Source: Ensifer adhaerens
GTDB taxonomy: Bacteria; Pseudomonadota; Alphaproteobacteria; Rhizobiales; Rhizobiaceae
Length of the DNA stretch: 64,000 nt
Reading direction: 5' to 3'
Assembly (NCBI RefSeq): GCF_000697965.2
Contig: NZ_CP015882.1
Coordinates: 310,001-374,000, forward strand
Shown: positions 36,339 through 44,019 of the stretch, one piece after another
Layout of the letters: each line of letters starts with the position of its first letter
Position numbering within the stretch: position 1 is the stretch's first letter
Notes under the pieces: generated by a model
Told to the model about the DNA's origin: nothing
Seen by the model: only the letters and a program-made list of their open reading frames with translations
Database searches by the model: none
Program-made: the position numbers and the translations under genes

Positions 36339-36590
36339 ATGTTGACCCCCGATCAAATCCGCATGGCGCGAGCTGCATTGAAATGGGGTGTTCGTGATTT
36401 AGCAAATCGCGCCAGCATTACGGCGGCGACCGTCACGCGGATTGAGGCTGGCCGCCCGGGGTATGCCGCGACATTGGAGGCGATCCGCATCGCGTTCGAA
36501 GCCGCTGGGTTAGAGTTCATCCCGGAAAATGGTGGCGGCGTCGGCGTGCGATTTTCCAAGCCAAAAGGATCTGACCTACCAGACGGTTGA
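36339..36590 (+). CDS. XRE-family HTH regulator
   Basis: An 83-residue single-domain helix-turn-helix protein. From ATG 36339: LTPDQIRMARAALKWGVRDL then SITAATVTRIEAGRPGYAAT, the typical HTH_3 fold, ending in a short tail common in rhizobial plasmid regulators (LEFIPENGGGVGVRF). A longer frame from 36261 is possible but the ribosome site (CAAGG) fits 36339. It is divergent from the HEPN-linked pair and probably controls it. Confidence 0.8.
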   Translation: MLTPDQIRMARAALKWGVRDLANRASITAATVTRIEAGRPGYAATLEAIRIAFEAAGLEFIPENGGGVGVRFSKPKGSDLPDG

Positions 36591-37043
36591 GGCTTCCTCG
36601 GTTCTCACCTCCGAGATCAAGGCAACCTTGCTCGAGAGGACCTTGTACGCGCCTGGAGGCTTCCTATCTCAGTGGCCATCCTCGACATGGAGCCCCGGCG
36701 CTGAGCGAAACCCTGATGGCTTTGGAACCCCACAATCCGGATCTTTTTCGGTTATTCGCGTCCGGCTCGGCCTGGCGCATCCGACGTCTGTTTCGCAACC
36801 GATAGAGGTATCGGCGATTACATCGATGGCATCGCAGGCCTAGATCGTGTGCCTCACCCCTGAGCCAACGCGGCTATCCGGTCAAGCAATTGGCCGCGGG
36901 CGGCGATTTGATCGGCGGGAAGGCCCCGCTTTGGGTGGAGAATGCCGATGAACCACTCCGCGAGGGCTCTTCGATCGAGCCACAACACCTGCGATCAGCG
37001 CGATCGCCCCGGCGTTATACCTTTTCACTGAAAGGGTATAACC
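36591..37043. other. No gene recognised
   Basis: About 450 bases without a supported gene, between the XRE regulator and a nucleotidyltransferase relic. Short open frames have no recognisable motif. Confidence 0.5.
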
Positions 37044-37465
37044 ATGAAAACCAATGACCTGATGTACCAGACGATGCTTGCCGAGCTCGGTCAGAGATCG
37101 CTCGACGCCGCATGGACAGCCGACTTTCCACCTGAGGGCCACTTCACGCCCGTGACGGAAAGGCGCGCCGATACTGGTATTTCGACATCCCTGATGGGCG
37201 TGGCGGAAGGGCACGGCGATATGTTGGCCCCGCAGAGGACCCCGAGATTTCACAACGCGTCGCAGACTTTCAAGCTCAGAGGGATGATCTCCGCGCTCGG
37301 CGCCGCATCGTTAGCACCCTCACGCGTGAAGGAGGGATGATCGCGCCCGACAAGATGTCAGGCGACGTCGTTGAGCGTTGGCGAACGGGGGCCTATTCCG
37401 ATTGCGTGGCGTGCTGACCGGAACGGTGGCATTCCAATGCTACGCCGGTCTTCGTTGGCCACTAG
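37044..37465 (+). pseudogene. GSU2403-type nucleotidyltransferase-fold protein, 5' fragment with frameshifts
   Basis: It starts MKTNDLMYQTMLAELGQRSL, continues to ADFPPEGHFTPVT, then changes frame to KARRYWYFDIPDGRGGRARR, EISQRVADFQAQRDDLRARR and EGGMIAPDKMSGDVVE, and changes again to NGGLFRLRGVLTGTVAFQCY before homology ends near 37465. These blocks in this order match the N-terminal third of GSU2403-family nucleotidyltransferase-fold proteins. Two frameshifts and loss of the rest make it non-functional. Confidence 0.75.
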
Positions 37466-37691
37466 TGCCGCGTAACCTCGGAGGTAGCCTCATGTATCGG
37501 CCGATCGACCAGAGGTAATCTACAATCTCCAACCTGATTAAATCTCGGTCGCCGGCCTCCTGCTCGTCAATATCCCCGATGACGTAGCTCTCTTGTCCTA
37601 CGGCGCAGATGTTGCACCCGGCCTCGATCACATCGTCGACGAATGCCGGGACTTCAGTGGCTTTCATCTGGCGGCGGTCATTCTCAGTCAT
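37440..37691 (-). CDS. Small hypothetical protein (copy A)
   Basis: An 83-residue frame without a good ribosome site. Its middle part (VIGDIDEQEAGDRDLIRLEI, then YLWSIGRYMR) matches, at DNA level with gaps, a second degenerate copy at about 38320-38465. That an element occurs twice supports a real ancestral gene, but this copy may itself be a relic. Function unknown. Confidence 0.35.
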   Translation of the reverse strand: MTENDRRQMKATEVPAFVDDVIEAGCNICAVGQESYVIGDIDEQEAGDRDLIRLEIVDYLWSIGRYMRLPPRLRGTSGQRRPA

Positions 37692-37762
37692 GTAAGGTCG
37701 TCGGTGGGATCTGAGGGAGGCTATGACGTGACCCGCCGTGGCCGAAAGGAATCGTGGAGGCG

Positions 37763-37801
37763 AAAAAATTGAAGGCCTCGTCGTACGGAGACGGCGAGGC
37801 C
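37763..37801 (-). terminator. Minus-strand terminator-like hairpin
   Basis: Arms GGCCTCG (37774-37780) and CGAGGCC (37795-37801) form a stem; on the minus strand it is followed after five bases by a run of six T (37763-37768 on the plus strand is AAAAAA). It would end leftward transcription. Confidence 0.5.
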
Positions 37802-37920
37802 CGAGGCGCTTATCGAAGAGACTTCACTGGGGACATTGTGAAGCTCTGTGCCTGCTCGATTGGGGAAACGGGTCAGGACGAAGGGAAAACGCCGACAGAT
37901 GGGAATGGTTCCCGCATTCA

Positions 37921-37955
37921 GAAAAAATGGCCCCGAAAGGCGACTAAGGGGCCAT
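37921..37955 (-). terminator. Minus-strand intrinsic terminator
   Basis: Arms ATGGCCCC (37927-37934) and GGGGCCAT (37948-37955) with a 13-base loop; on the minus strand the stem runs directly into TTTTT. This is the clearest intrinsic terminator in the window, yet no convincing protein gene precedes it on that strand. Confidence 0.65.
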
Positions 37956-38180
37956 GAGTGTCGTGCTTCTGCCGGGCCGGCAGGATGGAACACGCCAGCC
38001 CACCTATACAATCTCCGAGGTTGAATTTGGTTCCTTCCCAGCTTGATTTTCTCCTCGTAGACGTCGCGCCGTACCCCATGGCCGAGCCCTACGGCCCCCG
38101 ATAGGTTGACGCTGGGAGTTATCAGAACAAAGTCCGGACACACCTCATAGTGCCCATATGCAAGTGGGGACAGCACCGCA

Positions 38181-38217
38181 TAGAAAGAATTGGCCCCCTG
38201 GAGCATCGGGGGGCCAA
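38181..38217 (-). terminator. Minus-strand terminator-like hairpin
   Basis: Arms TTGGCCCCC (38190-38198) and GGGGGCCAA (38209-38217) with a 10-base loop; followed on the minus strand by TTCTTTC. Third such structure within 450 bases. Confidence 0.5.
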
Positions 38218-38369
38218 CTCCTCTCGCTCCGCATGGCAAGGAATACCTGGGAGCAGACTACAAACTGCAGCCTTTGGAAACGGTTCCGTAGCCTCCCCAC
38301 AAGACACCTCGGAGGCGCTCTTCCGGTATCTGCCGATTGACCACAGATATCTGATAGTCTGCAGCTTCA

Positions 38370-38465
38370 TCACGGTCGCCGTACCTCTACAATCCGTTCA
38401 AGTTCATCGAGCGCTGCATCCTCCTCGTCTATATCACCAGACGTAGCCCTCTCGGGTCTCGTCAT
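38370..38465 (-). CDS. Very small ORF (copy B of the 37440 protein)
   Basis: A 31-codon frame starting at ATG 38465 with an excellent ribosome site (GGGAGAGGCT). It encodes MTRPERATSGDIDEEDAALD and a short charged tail. Its SGDIDEE segment matches IGDIDEQ of the 37440 gene, and past its stop the DNA still resembles copy A (YLWSIGRYRK in another frame), so it is probably a frameshifted relic whose translation start survives. Confidence 0.35.
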   Translation of the reverse strand: MTRPERATSGDIDEEDAALDELERIVEVRRP

Positions 38466-38620
38466 AGCCTCTCCCTGGAAAAGGAATGGCCCCAGCGCAC
38501 CGCCAGTCGCAGGGTCGGTTCGTTGGCAAGGGATAGCCCGCGCGGACAGGTTTGGATCAAGGAAAGCGCCAACTCGTTGTTGGGTGTAGATTTCGGGTGG
38601 ACACACTGGGGCGTATCGGA

Positions 38621-39619
38621 ATGGTTACGAATCTCGAAGATCTCTATCGTTCGTTGCGAAACGGCCATCTTAAAGCGCTGGGCATGGTCGACACTGTTAC
38701 CGATCCGCTGCTCTTGCTTGATCAAAACCTCCGCGTGAGTACCGCGAACCGATCGTTCTATTCGACCTTCAAAGTCGACCGGGACGAAACGATCGACAAA
38801 TACGTCTACGATTTGGGCGACGGGCAGTGGGACATTCCCGAACTGCGTCGGCTACTTGAGGAAGTAATCCCGAAGAGCTCGGCGGTCGTGGACTATGAGG
38901 TTGAGCACGATTTTCCTGGCATCGGGCATAAGAACATGTTGGTCAGCGCGCACCGTCTCGTTCATCCCGATGACAACAGCCGATTTGTGGTACTTTCGAT
39001 CGTCGACGCCACTGAGCGACGCCAGCGCGAGGCCGAAAAAGATGTGCTGCTGGGAGAGCTCCGACATCGGATGAAAAACTTGCTCGCCCTGGTTCAGGCG
39101 CTCGCTCGGCAGACGACGACGGACGGGCGGTCGGGTGAGGAATACAGAGACGCCTTCCTCGGTCGGTTCAGCACGCTCGTGAGAGCCCACGATGCCGCTT
39201 ACATGCAAGTAGGCCAAGCCGACCTGAGTGAAGTCCTCAAGCGAACGCTCGATCCCTATTCGGAGGGCGCCTCGGCGATCACGATTAGAACGGGTGAGAG
39301 GGTGCTGCTGAAACCCAACCAGGTCGTGTCGCTGAGCCTGATCCTTCACGAACTCGCGACCAATGCTGTCAAGTATGGCGCATTGTCCACGGCAACGGGA
39401 AAAATCGAGATACAATGGAACACTGAGGCAAGAAGCCCAGCGCATCTCCGATTGATTTGGCGAGAAAGTGATGGCCCCCGGTTCAAGCCACCAGCCAGGA
39501 CGGGGTTTGGCACTGATAGAATTCACCGTCGAGAAAGAACTGGGGGGGCGGGTGGAACTGAACTACGCGCCAACGGGTTTGGTGGTCGAGATCGCTGCAC
39601 CCTTGTAACCGGTCTCTGA
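38621..39619 (+). CDS. PAS/HWE-type sensor histidine kinase, C-terminus frameshifted
   Basis: From ATG 38621, residues 15-125 form a PAS-like sensor (VDTVTDPLLLLDQNLRVSTA), then the HisKA_2/HWE dimerisation block ELRHRMKNLLALVQALARQT with the phospho-accepting His, and the ATP-binding N box LILHELATNAVKYGALS. At about 39508, after GFG, the frame is wrong: the expected continuation LIEFTVEKELGGRVELNY to VEIAAPL is in another frame ending at 39608. Five bases relative to the usual GFGxxLI spacing seem lost. The protein as read keeps its His and N box but has an aberrant end, so kinase activity is doubtful. No membrane span. A receiver gene follows. Confidence 0.78.
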   Translation: MVTNLEDLYRSLRNGHLKALGMVDTVTDPLLLLDQNLRVSTANRSFYSTFKVDRDETIDKYVYDLGDGQWDIPELRRLLEEVIPKSSAVVDYEVEHDFPGIGHKNMLVSAHRLVHPDDNSRFVVLSIVDATERRQREAEKDVLLGELRHRMKNLLALVQALARQTTTDGRSGEEYRDAFLGRFSTLVRAHDAAYMQVGQADLSEVLKRTLDPYSEGASAITIRTGERVLLKPNQVVSLSLILHELATNAVKYGALSTATGKIEIQWNTEARSPAHLRLIWRESDGPRFKPPARTGFGTDRIHRRERTGGAGGTELRANGFGGRDRCTLVTGL

Positions 39620-39631
39620 CCGAGACTGGCC

Positions 39632-39985
39632 ATGACCAAAACTATACTCCTCGTCGAGGACGAGTTCCTCATCGCCATCGACCTGCAAATGCTGCTTGAA
39701 CGGCGCGGCTGGACTGTGATCGGGCCTGCAGCCACAGTGCGCGAAGCCCTAAGCCTCCTGGATGATAGCCTTCCCTCCGTCGCACTTCTCGATGTGACAC
39801 TAAAAGATGGATTAGTGACTCTGGTTGCGGAGGCCCTTCGGGCACGCAATATACCGTTCATCGTTGCAAGCGCCTATGACAAGCCGGAGGATGTCGCGGG
39901 TGAGGTGCTGGCGGGGGCGCCGAACGTCGGGAAGCCGGCGGATGAGCGCGATCTGCTCAAAGCGTTGGAGCGACACGTTCACTGA
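39632..39985 (+). CDS. Single-domain response regulator receiver
   Basis: A 117-residue stand-alone receiver domain. Acidic pair Glu/Asp in LLVEDEFL, the phospho-accepting Asp in VALLDVTLKDG (near residue 54), Ser/Ala in IVASAY and the conserved Lys in VGKPADERDLL are present. No output domain, as in CheY-like or HWE-partner receivers. It follows the kinase by 23 bases from the restored kinase stop and is the likely phosphorylation partner. Confidence 0.88.
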   Translation: MTKTILLVEDEFLIAIDLQMLLERRGWTVIGPAATVREALSLLDDSLPSVALLDVTLKDGLVTLVAEALRARNIPFIVASAYDKPEDVAGEVLAGAPNVGKPADERDLLKALERHVH

Positions 39986-40128
39986 ATTATGCTGCTTGTA
40001 CTTCAACAGATTAGCCGGCTCGTTCAGCGCCATGGCCGAAACTCTCCAGCCGCCCTAGGCAAGAATCGCTAAAGAAAAAACGGCCGCGTCCGGGCAGAGC
40101 GCGCCCTGAGGTCGGCGTAGTGCCAATA

Positions 40129-40382
40129 GGCTCCATTCCGGGGACTATTGAGGTGAAGTGGGACGGGTACCGGCTTGCCGTCCATGTCGAGCCGGGCGGG
40201 GTGAGGGCGATTACCCGCGGCGGCTACGACTGGACCAAGAAGTTCGACTTGATCGTCGCCGAGGCGCGCGAACTCGGGCACGCTTCCATAATCCTTGATG
40301 GCGAGGCTGTCGTTCTCGATGATTAAGGCCGATCGGATTTCGGGCTGCTGCAGCGTGCCGTCAGGGAACTCGGGAGTTGGTA
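40129..40382 (+). pseudogene. ATP-dependent DNA ligase (LigD-type) fragment
   Basis: The segment IEVKWDGYRLAVHVEPGG contains the ligase motif I lysine (KWDGYR), followed by ITRGGYDWTKKFDLIVAEAR and ILDGEAVVLDD. There a TAA stop interrupts, but the frame goes on in register with GRSDFGLLQRAVRELG as in intact ligases. Only about 80 of the family's hundreds of residues remain, so it is a fragment with a nonsense mutation. Confidence 0.82.
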
Positions 40383-40443
40383 ATTCCGCGCACACCCTAC
40401 ATCGCTGTCTACACGTTGACAGTCGACCCCGTTAAACTTGCAG

Positions 40444-40475
40444 ATTGACTGCATCGGAACTATATTGCAGTCAAT
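40444..40475. promoter_or_regulatory. Inverted repeat operator of FitA/VapB-type antitoxin
   Basis: ATTGACTGCA (40444-40453) and its exact complement TGCAGTCAAT (40466-40475) are separated by 12 bases and end 24 bases before the antitoxin start. Position and symmetry fit autoregulation by the ribbon-helix-helix antitoxin. Confidence 0.7.
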
Positions 40476-40499
40476 GAAGGCGCCTGCGAGGGTCTGACT

Positions 40500-40754
40500 A
40501 TGGCTATCCTGACAGTACGAAATGTACCTGATGAAGTGCACCGGGCTTTGCGCGTCCGGGCGGCAAATCACGGCCGCAGCACAGAGGCGGAAGTCCGCGA
40601 GATTCTGGAACGTGCGGTAAAGCCCGAACAGCGTATTCGCATCGGCGATGCCTTGGCTGAGTTGAGCGGGCGGCTTGGCTTGACCAATGATGATTTTGAA
40701 GTGTTCGACCAGATGCAAGACAAAGCGCCGGCGGAGCCGATGAGGTTTGAATGA
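40500..40754 (+). CDS. FitA/VapB-type ribbon-helix-helix antitoxin
   Basis: An 84-residue antitoxin. The N-terminal AILTVRNVPDEVHRALRVRA is the ribbon-helix-helix of the FitA family, followed by GRSTEAEVREILERAV; the C-terminus binds the toxin. Its stop overlaps the toxin start (ATGA). A 10-bp inverted repeat upstream is the probable operator. Confidence 0.92.
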   Translation: MAILTVRNVPDEVHRALRVRAANHGRSTEAEVREILERAVKPEQRIRIGDALAELSGRLGLTNDDFEVFDQMQDKAPAEPMRFE

Positions 40755-41170
40755 TCGTCCTGGACACGAATGTCGTCTCGGAGGCGATGAAGCCGGCCCC
40801 GGATTTGGCCGTGCGCAATTGGTTGAATGACCAGGTAGCCGAAACCTTGTTTTTGTCCAGTGTAACGCTGGCGGAACTGCTGTTTGGCATCGCCGCGCTA
40901 CCGGAGGGCCGGCGCAAAAAGGCGTTGGCCGACACGCTTGATGGCCTGCTCGAACTGTTCGACGATCGCGTGTTGTCATTCGACACTGCGGCGGCTCGGC
41001 ACTATGCGGACCTTACGGCAACCCCGCGAGCAGTGGGGAAGGGATTCCAGACGCCTGATGGATACATTGCGGCTATTGCAGCCTCCAAGGGATTTACAAT
41101 CGCGACCCGCGATACAAGTCCCTTTGAGGCGGCAGGAGTCCCCGTCGTCAATCCTTGGAACCACCTATAG
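40751..41170 (+). CDS. FitB/VapC-type PIN toxin
   Basis: A 139-residue PIN ribonuclease toxin. Asp5 (IVLDTNVVSEAMKP), Glu near 42 (VTLAELLFGIAALP) and Asp near 100 (TPDGYIAAIAASKG) are in place, and TRDTSPFEAAGVPVVNPW is the usual C-terminus. Intact; pairs with the preceding antitoxin. Confidence 0.92.
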   Translation: MIVLDTNVVSEAMKPAPDLAVRNWLNDQVAETLFLSSVTLAELLFGIAALPEGRRKKALADTLDGLLELFDDRVLSFDTAAARHYADLTATPRAVGKGFQTPDGYIAAIAASKGFTIATRDTSPFEAAGVPVVNPWNHL

Positions 41171-41227
41171 ACCCGCCATGGGGCCGGTCTCGGGTTCAAA
41201 CCTCGGCCACCGGGACAAGTTTGGCAC

Positions 41228-41510
41228 CCGCCGATCGACCTCGTGCTTGCTATTATTTTTCTCGCATATGGATTTGCGTTGTTGCGTCTTGGGATCAGCG
41301 GGGCAGACGGTTTCGGCGCGGCGCGGCGCGGCGCGCCTTGCTGACGCAGATAGGACCCGCAACGCGGCAATCGTTGCAGGATTGGTGCTGGTTCTGACAG
41401 GCTTGGTGGACCTGCTGCTGGCGGGCGATTTCGACTTTTATCGGGCACCCATTCTGCGCTGATCGTTGCCGTTGCCAGCATGCTCAGTCTACCGCTGATC
41501 GCCTGAGGGC
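41228..41510 (+). pseudogene. Membrane-domain fragment, possibly of an AraC-type regulator
   Basis: Two hydrophobic stretches in different frames, LAIIFLAYGFALLRLGISGA and AAIVAGLVLVLTGLVDLLLA, followed by IVAVASMLSLPLIA, look like consecutive transmembrane helices of the N-terminal membrane domain seen in some AraC-family regulators. At least two frameshifts separate them and no DNA-binding part follows. Identification is tentative. Confidence 0.4.
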
Positions 41511-41638
41511 TCCCGAGCCTAAGATGGCATGATAATCAACGCTCCCCTTTATGGAAGCAAAGCTCTTCGATCTCGATCGCGTTTCGGGAGCGGTTTTGCT
41601 TCGCGCATCTTAAAGATCGTGGGGAGGTAGTAAACGGT

Positions 41639-41682
41639 TAGATATGAACTGGCCGATCGCTCGATCGGCCAGTTCATATCTA
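41639..41682. repeat. 44-base near-continuous perfect inverted repeat
   Basis: Arms of 21 bases at 41639-41659 and 41662-41682 are exact complements with only CT between them; the inner part is GAACTGGCCGATCG. It lies 141 bases upstream of the amino-acid binding-protein gene. It is far longer than a usual operator and lacks a T-run on either side. Confidence 0.85.
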
Positions 41683-41822
41683 CGAGACATGTATTGATCT
41701 CGTTCTTTCATGAATCGGTAACAGTGGACACTTGACTCGCGGCAGCAGCTGTTGAGACTCTTTCGTTGTCAGACATCTTACATAAACGGGGATCCAAACT
41801 GACGGATCACAAGGAGGACCAC

Positions 41823-42650
41823 ATGAAAAAGCTCTTCATGCGACTGACTGTAGGTGTTGCCTTTGTCGCTGCCGCCGTATTGGCCCATGCTGGCGAGACG
41901 TTGGATCGCGTCATGGAAAAGAAGGCGATGGTCGTCGCCACCAACAGCGGCTGGCCGCCCCAGAGCTATCTCGATGACAGCAACGAGATGGTCGGCTTCG
42001 ACATCGACGTGTCGCGCGAGATCGCCAAGCGTCTGGGCGTCGAGGTGAGCTTCGAGACGCCGGACTGGGCGACGCTCACGGGCGGTCGCTGGCAGGGCCG
42101 TTACGACCTCGGTGTCGGTTCCGTGACGCCCACCAAGGCACGCGCCCAAGTGATCGATTTCGTCGGCATCTATTACTACAGCCCTTATGTGTACGTCGTG
42201 CACAAGGACAGCGACGCCAAGTCCGTCACCGACCTCAACGGCAAGGTGATCGGCGTCGAAACGGCGACGACCTCGGAAGACTTCATCAACCGGAAGCTGG
42301 AAATCGACGCTCCGGGCCTGCCGCCGATCGAATACAAACTGGAGCCGGGTGAGGTCCGTACATTCGCCGATTCCATGCTGCCCTTCGACGACCTTCGCCT
42401 CGGGGCTGGCGTTCGCCTCGATGCGGTAATCGCACCCGAGCAGACCGCGATGAATGCCATCAAGAATGGCTATCCGGTCAAGGTTCTCGAAGGCGAATAT
42501 GCCTTCCGTGAGCCGCTGGTCGTTATCGGCGAGAAGGTCGACCCGGACTGGACGGCCAAGGTCGGTGGTATCGTCGAAGAGATGAAGAAGGACGGCACGC
42601 TCGGCCAGCTCACCACCAAGTGGTATGGCAAGGACTACAGCGCCGACTGA
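41823..42650 (+). CDS. Amino-acid-type ABC transporter substrate-binding protein
   Basis: A 275-residue family 3 binding protein. Signal peptide at residues 1-23 (ending LAHA), then the lobe I motif ATNSGWPPQSYLDDSNEMVG and FDIDVSREIAKRLGVE typical of polar amino acid receptors. ATG 41823 has the strong AAGGAGGACCAC site; the earlier in-frame start lacks one. It leads an operon with an oxidase, a permease and a DMT exporter. The ligand may be an amino acid, opine or amine that the next gene product oxidises. Confidence 0.88.
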   Translation: MKKLFMRLTVGVAFVAAAVLAHAGETLDRVMEKKAMVVATNSGWPPQSYLDDSNEMVGFDIDVSREIAKRLGVEVSFETPDWATLTGGRWQGRYDLGVGSVTPTKARAQVIDFVGIYYYSPYVYVVHKDSDAKSVTDLNGKVIGVETATTSEDFINRKLEIDAPGLPPIEYKLEPGEVRTFADSMLPFDDLRLGAGVRLDAVIAPEQTAMNAIKNGYPVKVLEGEYAFREPLVVIGEKVDPDWTAKVGGIVEEMKKDGTLGQLTTKWYGKDYSAD

Positions 42651-42658
42651 TAAACACC

Positions 42659-42682
42659 GGTGCGGGCCTTTTCGCCCGCACC
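42659..42682 (+). promoter_or_regulatory. mRNA stem-loop after amino-acid binding-protein gene
   Basis: A perfect 9-bp GC-rich stem (GGTGCGGGC / GCCCGCACC) with loop CTTTTC lies nine bases past the binding-protein stop. It probably stabilises the upstream message and attenuates the downstream genes. Confidence 0.6.
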
Positions 42683-42703
42683 CTTCCATTCGAAGGGGGG
42701 CGC

Positions 42704-43990
42704 ATGCCGATGACTTATCCAGACACCTACTATAAACGAACGATGGCGGACCGGACGGCGCGACCAGTCCTTTCGGGTACGGTCGAATGTGACGCGGTCA
42801 TCGTCGGCGGCGGTCTTGCCGGCCTTTCGACGGCGCTGCAGCTTGCTCGCGCCGGCAAGCGCGTCACGGTGCTGGAGGCTGAGAGCGTCGGCTTCGGAGC
42901 GTCCGGCCGCAATGGTGGGTTCGTCAGCCCCGGTTATGCGACCGGCGGCGACGACATTGCCCGGGTCACGGGCAAGGATGCGGCCCGCAAGCTGCACCTC
43001 CTCTCCGTCGAAGGCATGGAATTCATCCGCGAGAACATCAAGACGCTCGGCATCGATAATGCGAAGCCAGAACCGGGCATCATGAGCGTTCTGCGTTACG
43101 ACGATGGCGCGAGCCTCAAGGCCTATGCCGACGAGATAAGTCGCGAATACGGCTACGAGCTCGAATACATGGACCGAGACGCCGTGCGTGCTGTGCTCAA
43201 ATCCGACCGTTACTTCCAGGCATTGCGCAATCCGACTGCCTTCCATATGCACCCGCTTAACTATCTACGTGGCATCGCGGCGGAGATCGAGCGGCTTGGG
43301 GGGCGCATCTGCGAGCAGTCGCCGGCGACTTCGGTGGTTTCTTCCGGTTCCGAAAAACGTGTGAAAACTGCACGGGGCGAGGTGAAGGCCCCTGACGTCG
43401 TCTTCACGACGGGTGGTTATACCGGTTCGCTGAATGGCAAGTTAAAGCGTTCCTATCTGCCGATTGCCACCTATGTGATGGTCAGCGAGGAGGCGCCGGA
43501 GCTGATCGCCACGGCGATCGCCACGAAGCACGCCATCGGCGACAACCGCCGGGCCGGTGACTACTACCGCCTCGTCGACGGAGGCCGCCGGATCCTCTGG
43601 GGCGGGCGTATCACCACGCGTGCTGCCTCGACCGCAGGCCTCGTCAAGGAACTGCGGGCCGAAATGGTCGATACCTATCCGCAACTTGCCGGACTCAAGA
43701 CGGAGCTCGCCTGGTCAGGCCTCATGTCCTATGCCCGGCACCTGATGCCTCAGATCGGACGTATGAGCCCAGGCATCTGGTACTGCACGGCCTTTGGCGG
43801 TCACGGCCTCAATACCACGGCGATCGGCGGCAAGGTCATTGCCGAGGGCATTTTGGGGACAAGCGAACGTTACAAGCTTTACCAACCTTTCGGTCTCGTC
43901 TGGGCCGGCGGCCTGGCGGGGCTTGCGGTGGCACAGCTCACCTACTGGAAACTTCAGGCGCAGGACTGGTGGCGCGAGCGTGCGGCTTAA
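42704..43990 (+). CDS. DAO-family FAD oxidoreductase (PuuB-like)
   Basis: A 428-residue D-amino-acid-oxidase-superfamily enzyme. The FAD-binding CDAVIVGGGLAGLSTALQLA is at about 28-47, followed by GASGRNGGFVSPGY, the flavin-contacting signature of gamma-glutamylputrescine oxidase-like proteins; FGGHGLNTTAIGGKVIAEGI closes the FAD site. These enzymes oxidatively deaminate amines or amino acids. It sits between the binding protein and permease of an amino-acid importer, so it probably oxidises the imported compound. ATG 42704 follows GAAGGGGGGC. Confidence 0.85.
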   Translation: MPMTYPDTYYKRTMADRTARPVLSGTVECDAVIVGGGLAGLSTALQLARAGKRVTVLEAESVGFGASGRNGGFVSPGYATGGDDIARVTGKDAARKLHLLSVEGMEFIRENIKTLGIDNAKPEPGIMSVLRYDDGASLKAYADEISREYGYELEYMDRDAVRAVLKSDRYFQALRNPTAFHMHPLNYLRGIAAEIERLGGRICEQSPATSVVSSGSEKRVKTARGEVKAPDVVFTTGGYTGSLNGKLKRSYLPIATYVMVSEEAPELIATAIATKHAIGDNRRAGDYYRLVDGGRRILWGGRITTRAASTAGLVKELRAEMVDTYPQLAGLKTELAWSGLMSYARHLMPQIGRMSPGIWYCTAFGGHGLNTTAIGGKVIAEGILGTSERYKLYQPFGLVWAGGLAGLAVAQLTYWKLQAQDWWRERAA

Positions 43991-44019
43991 ACAGCTTCTA
44001 CAATAAAATGGGGCGGAAT

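Noticed and set aside
36882..37253. Minus-strand ORF over the nucleotidyltransferase relic
   Set aside because: Lies opposite blocks with clear family similarity; no independent support.
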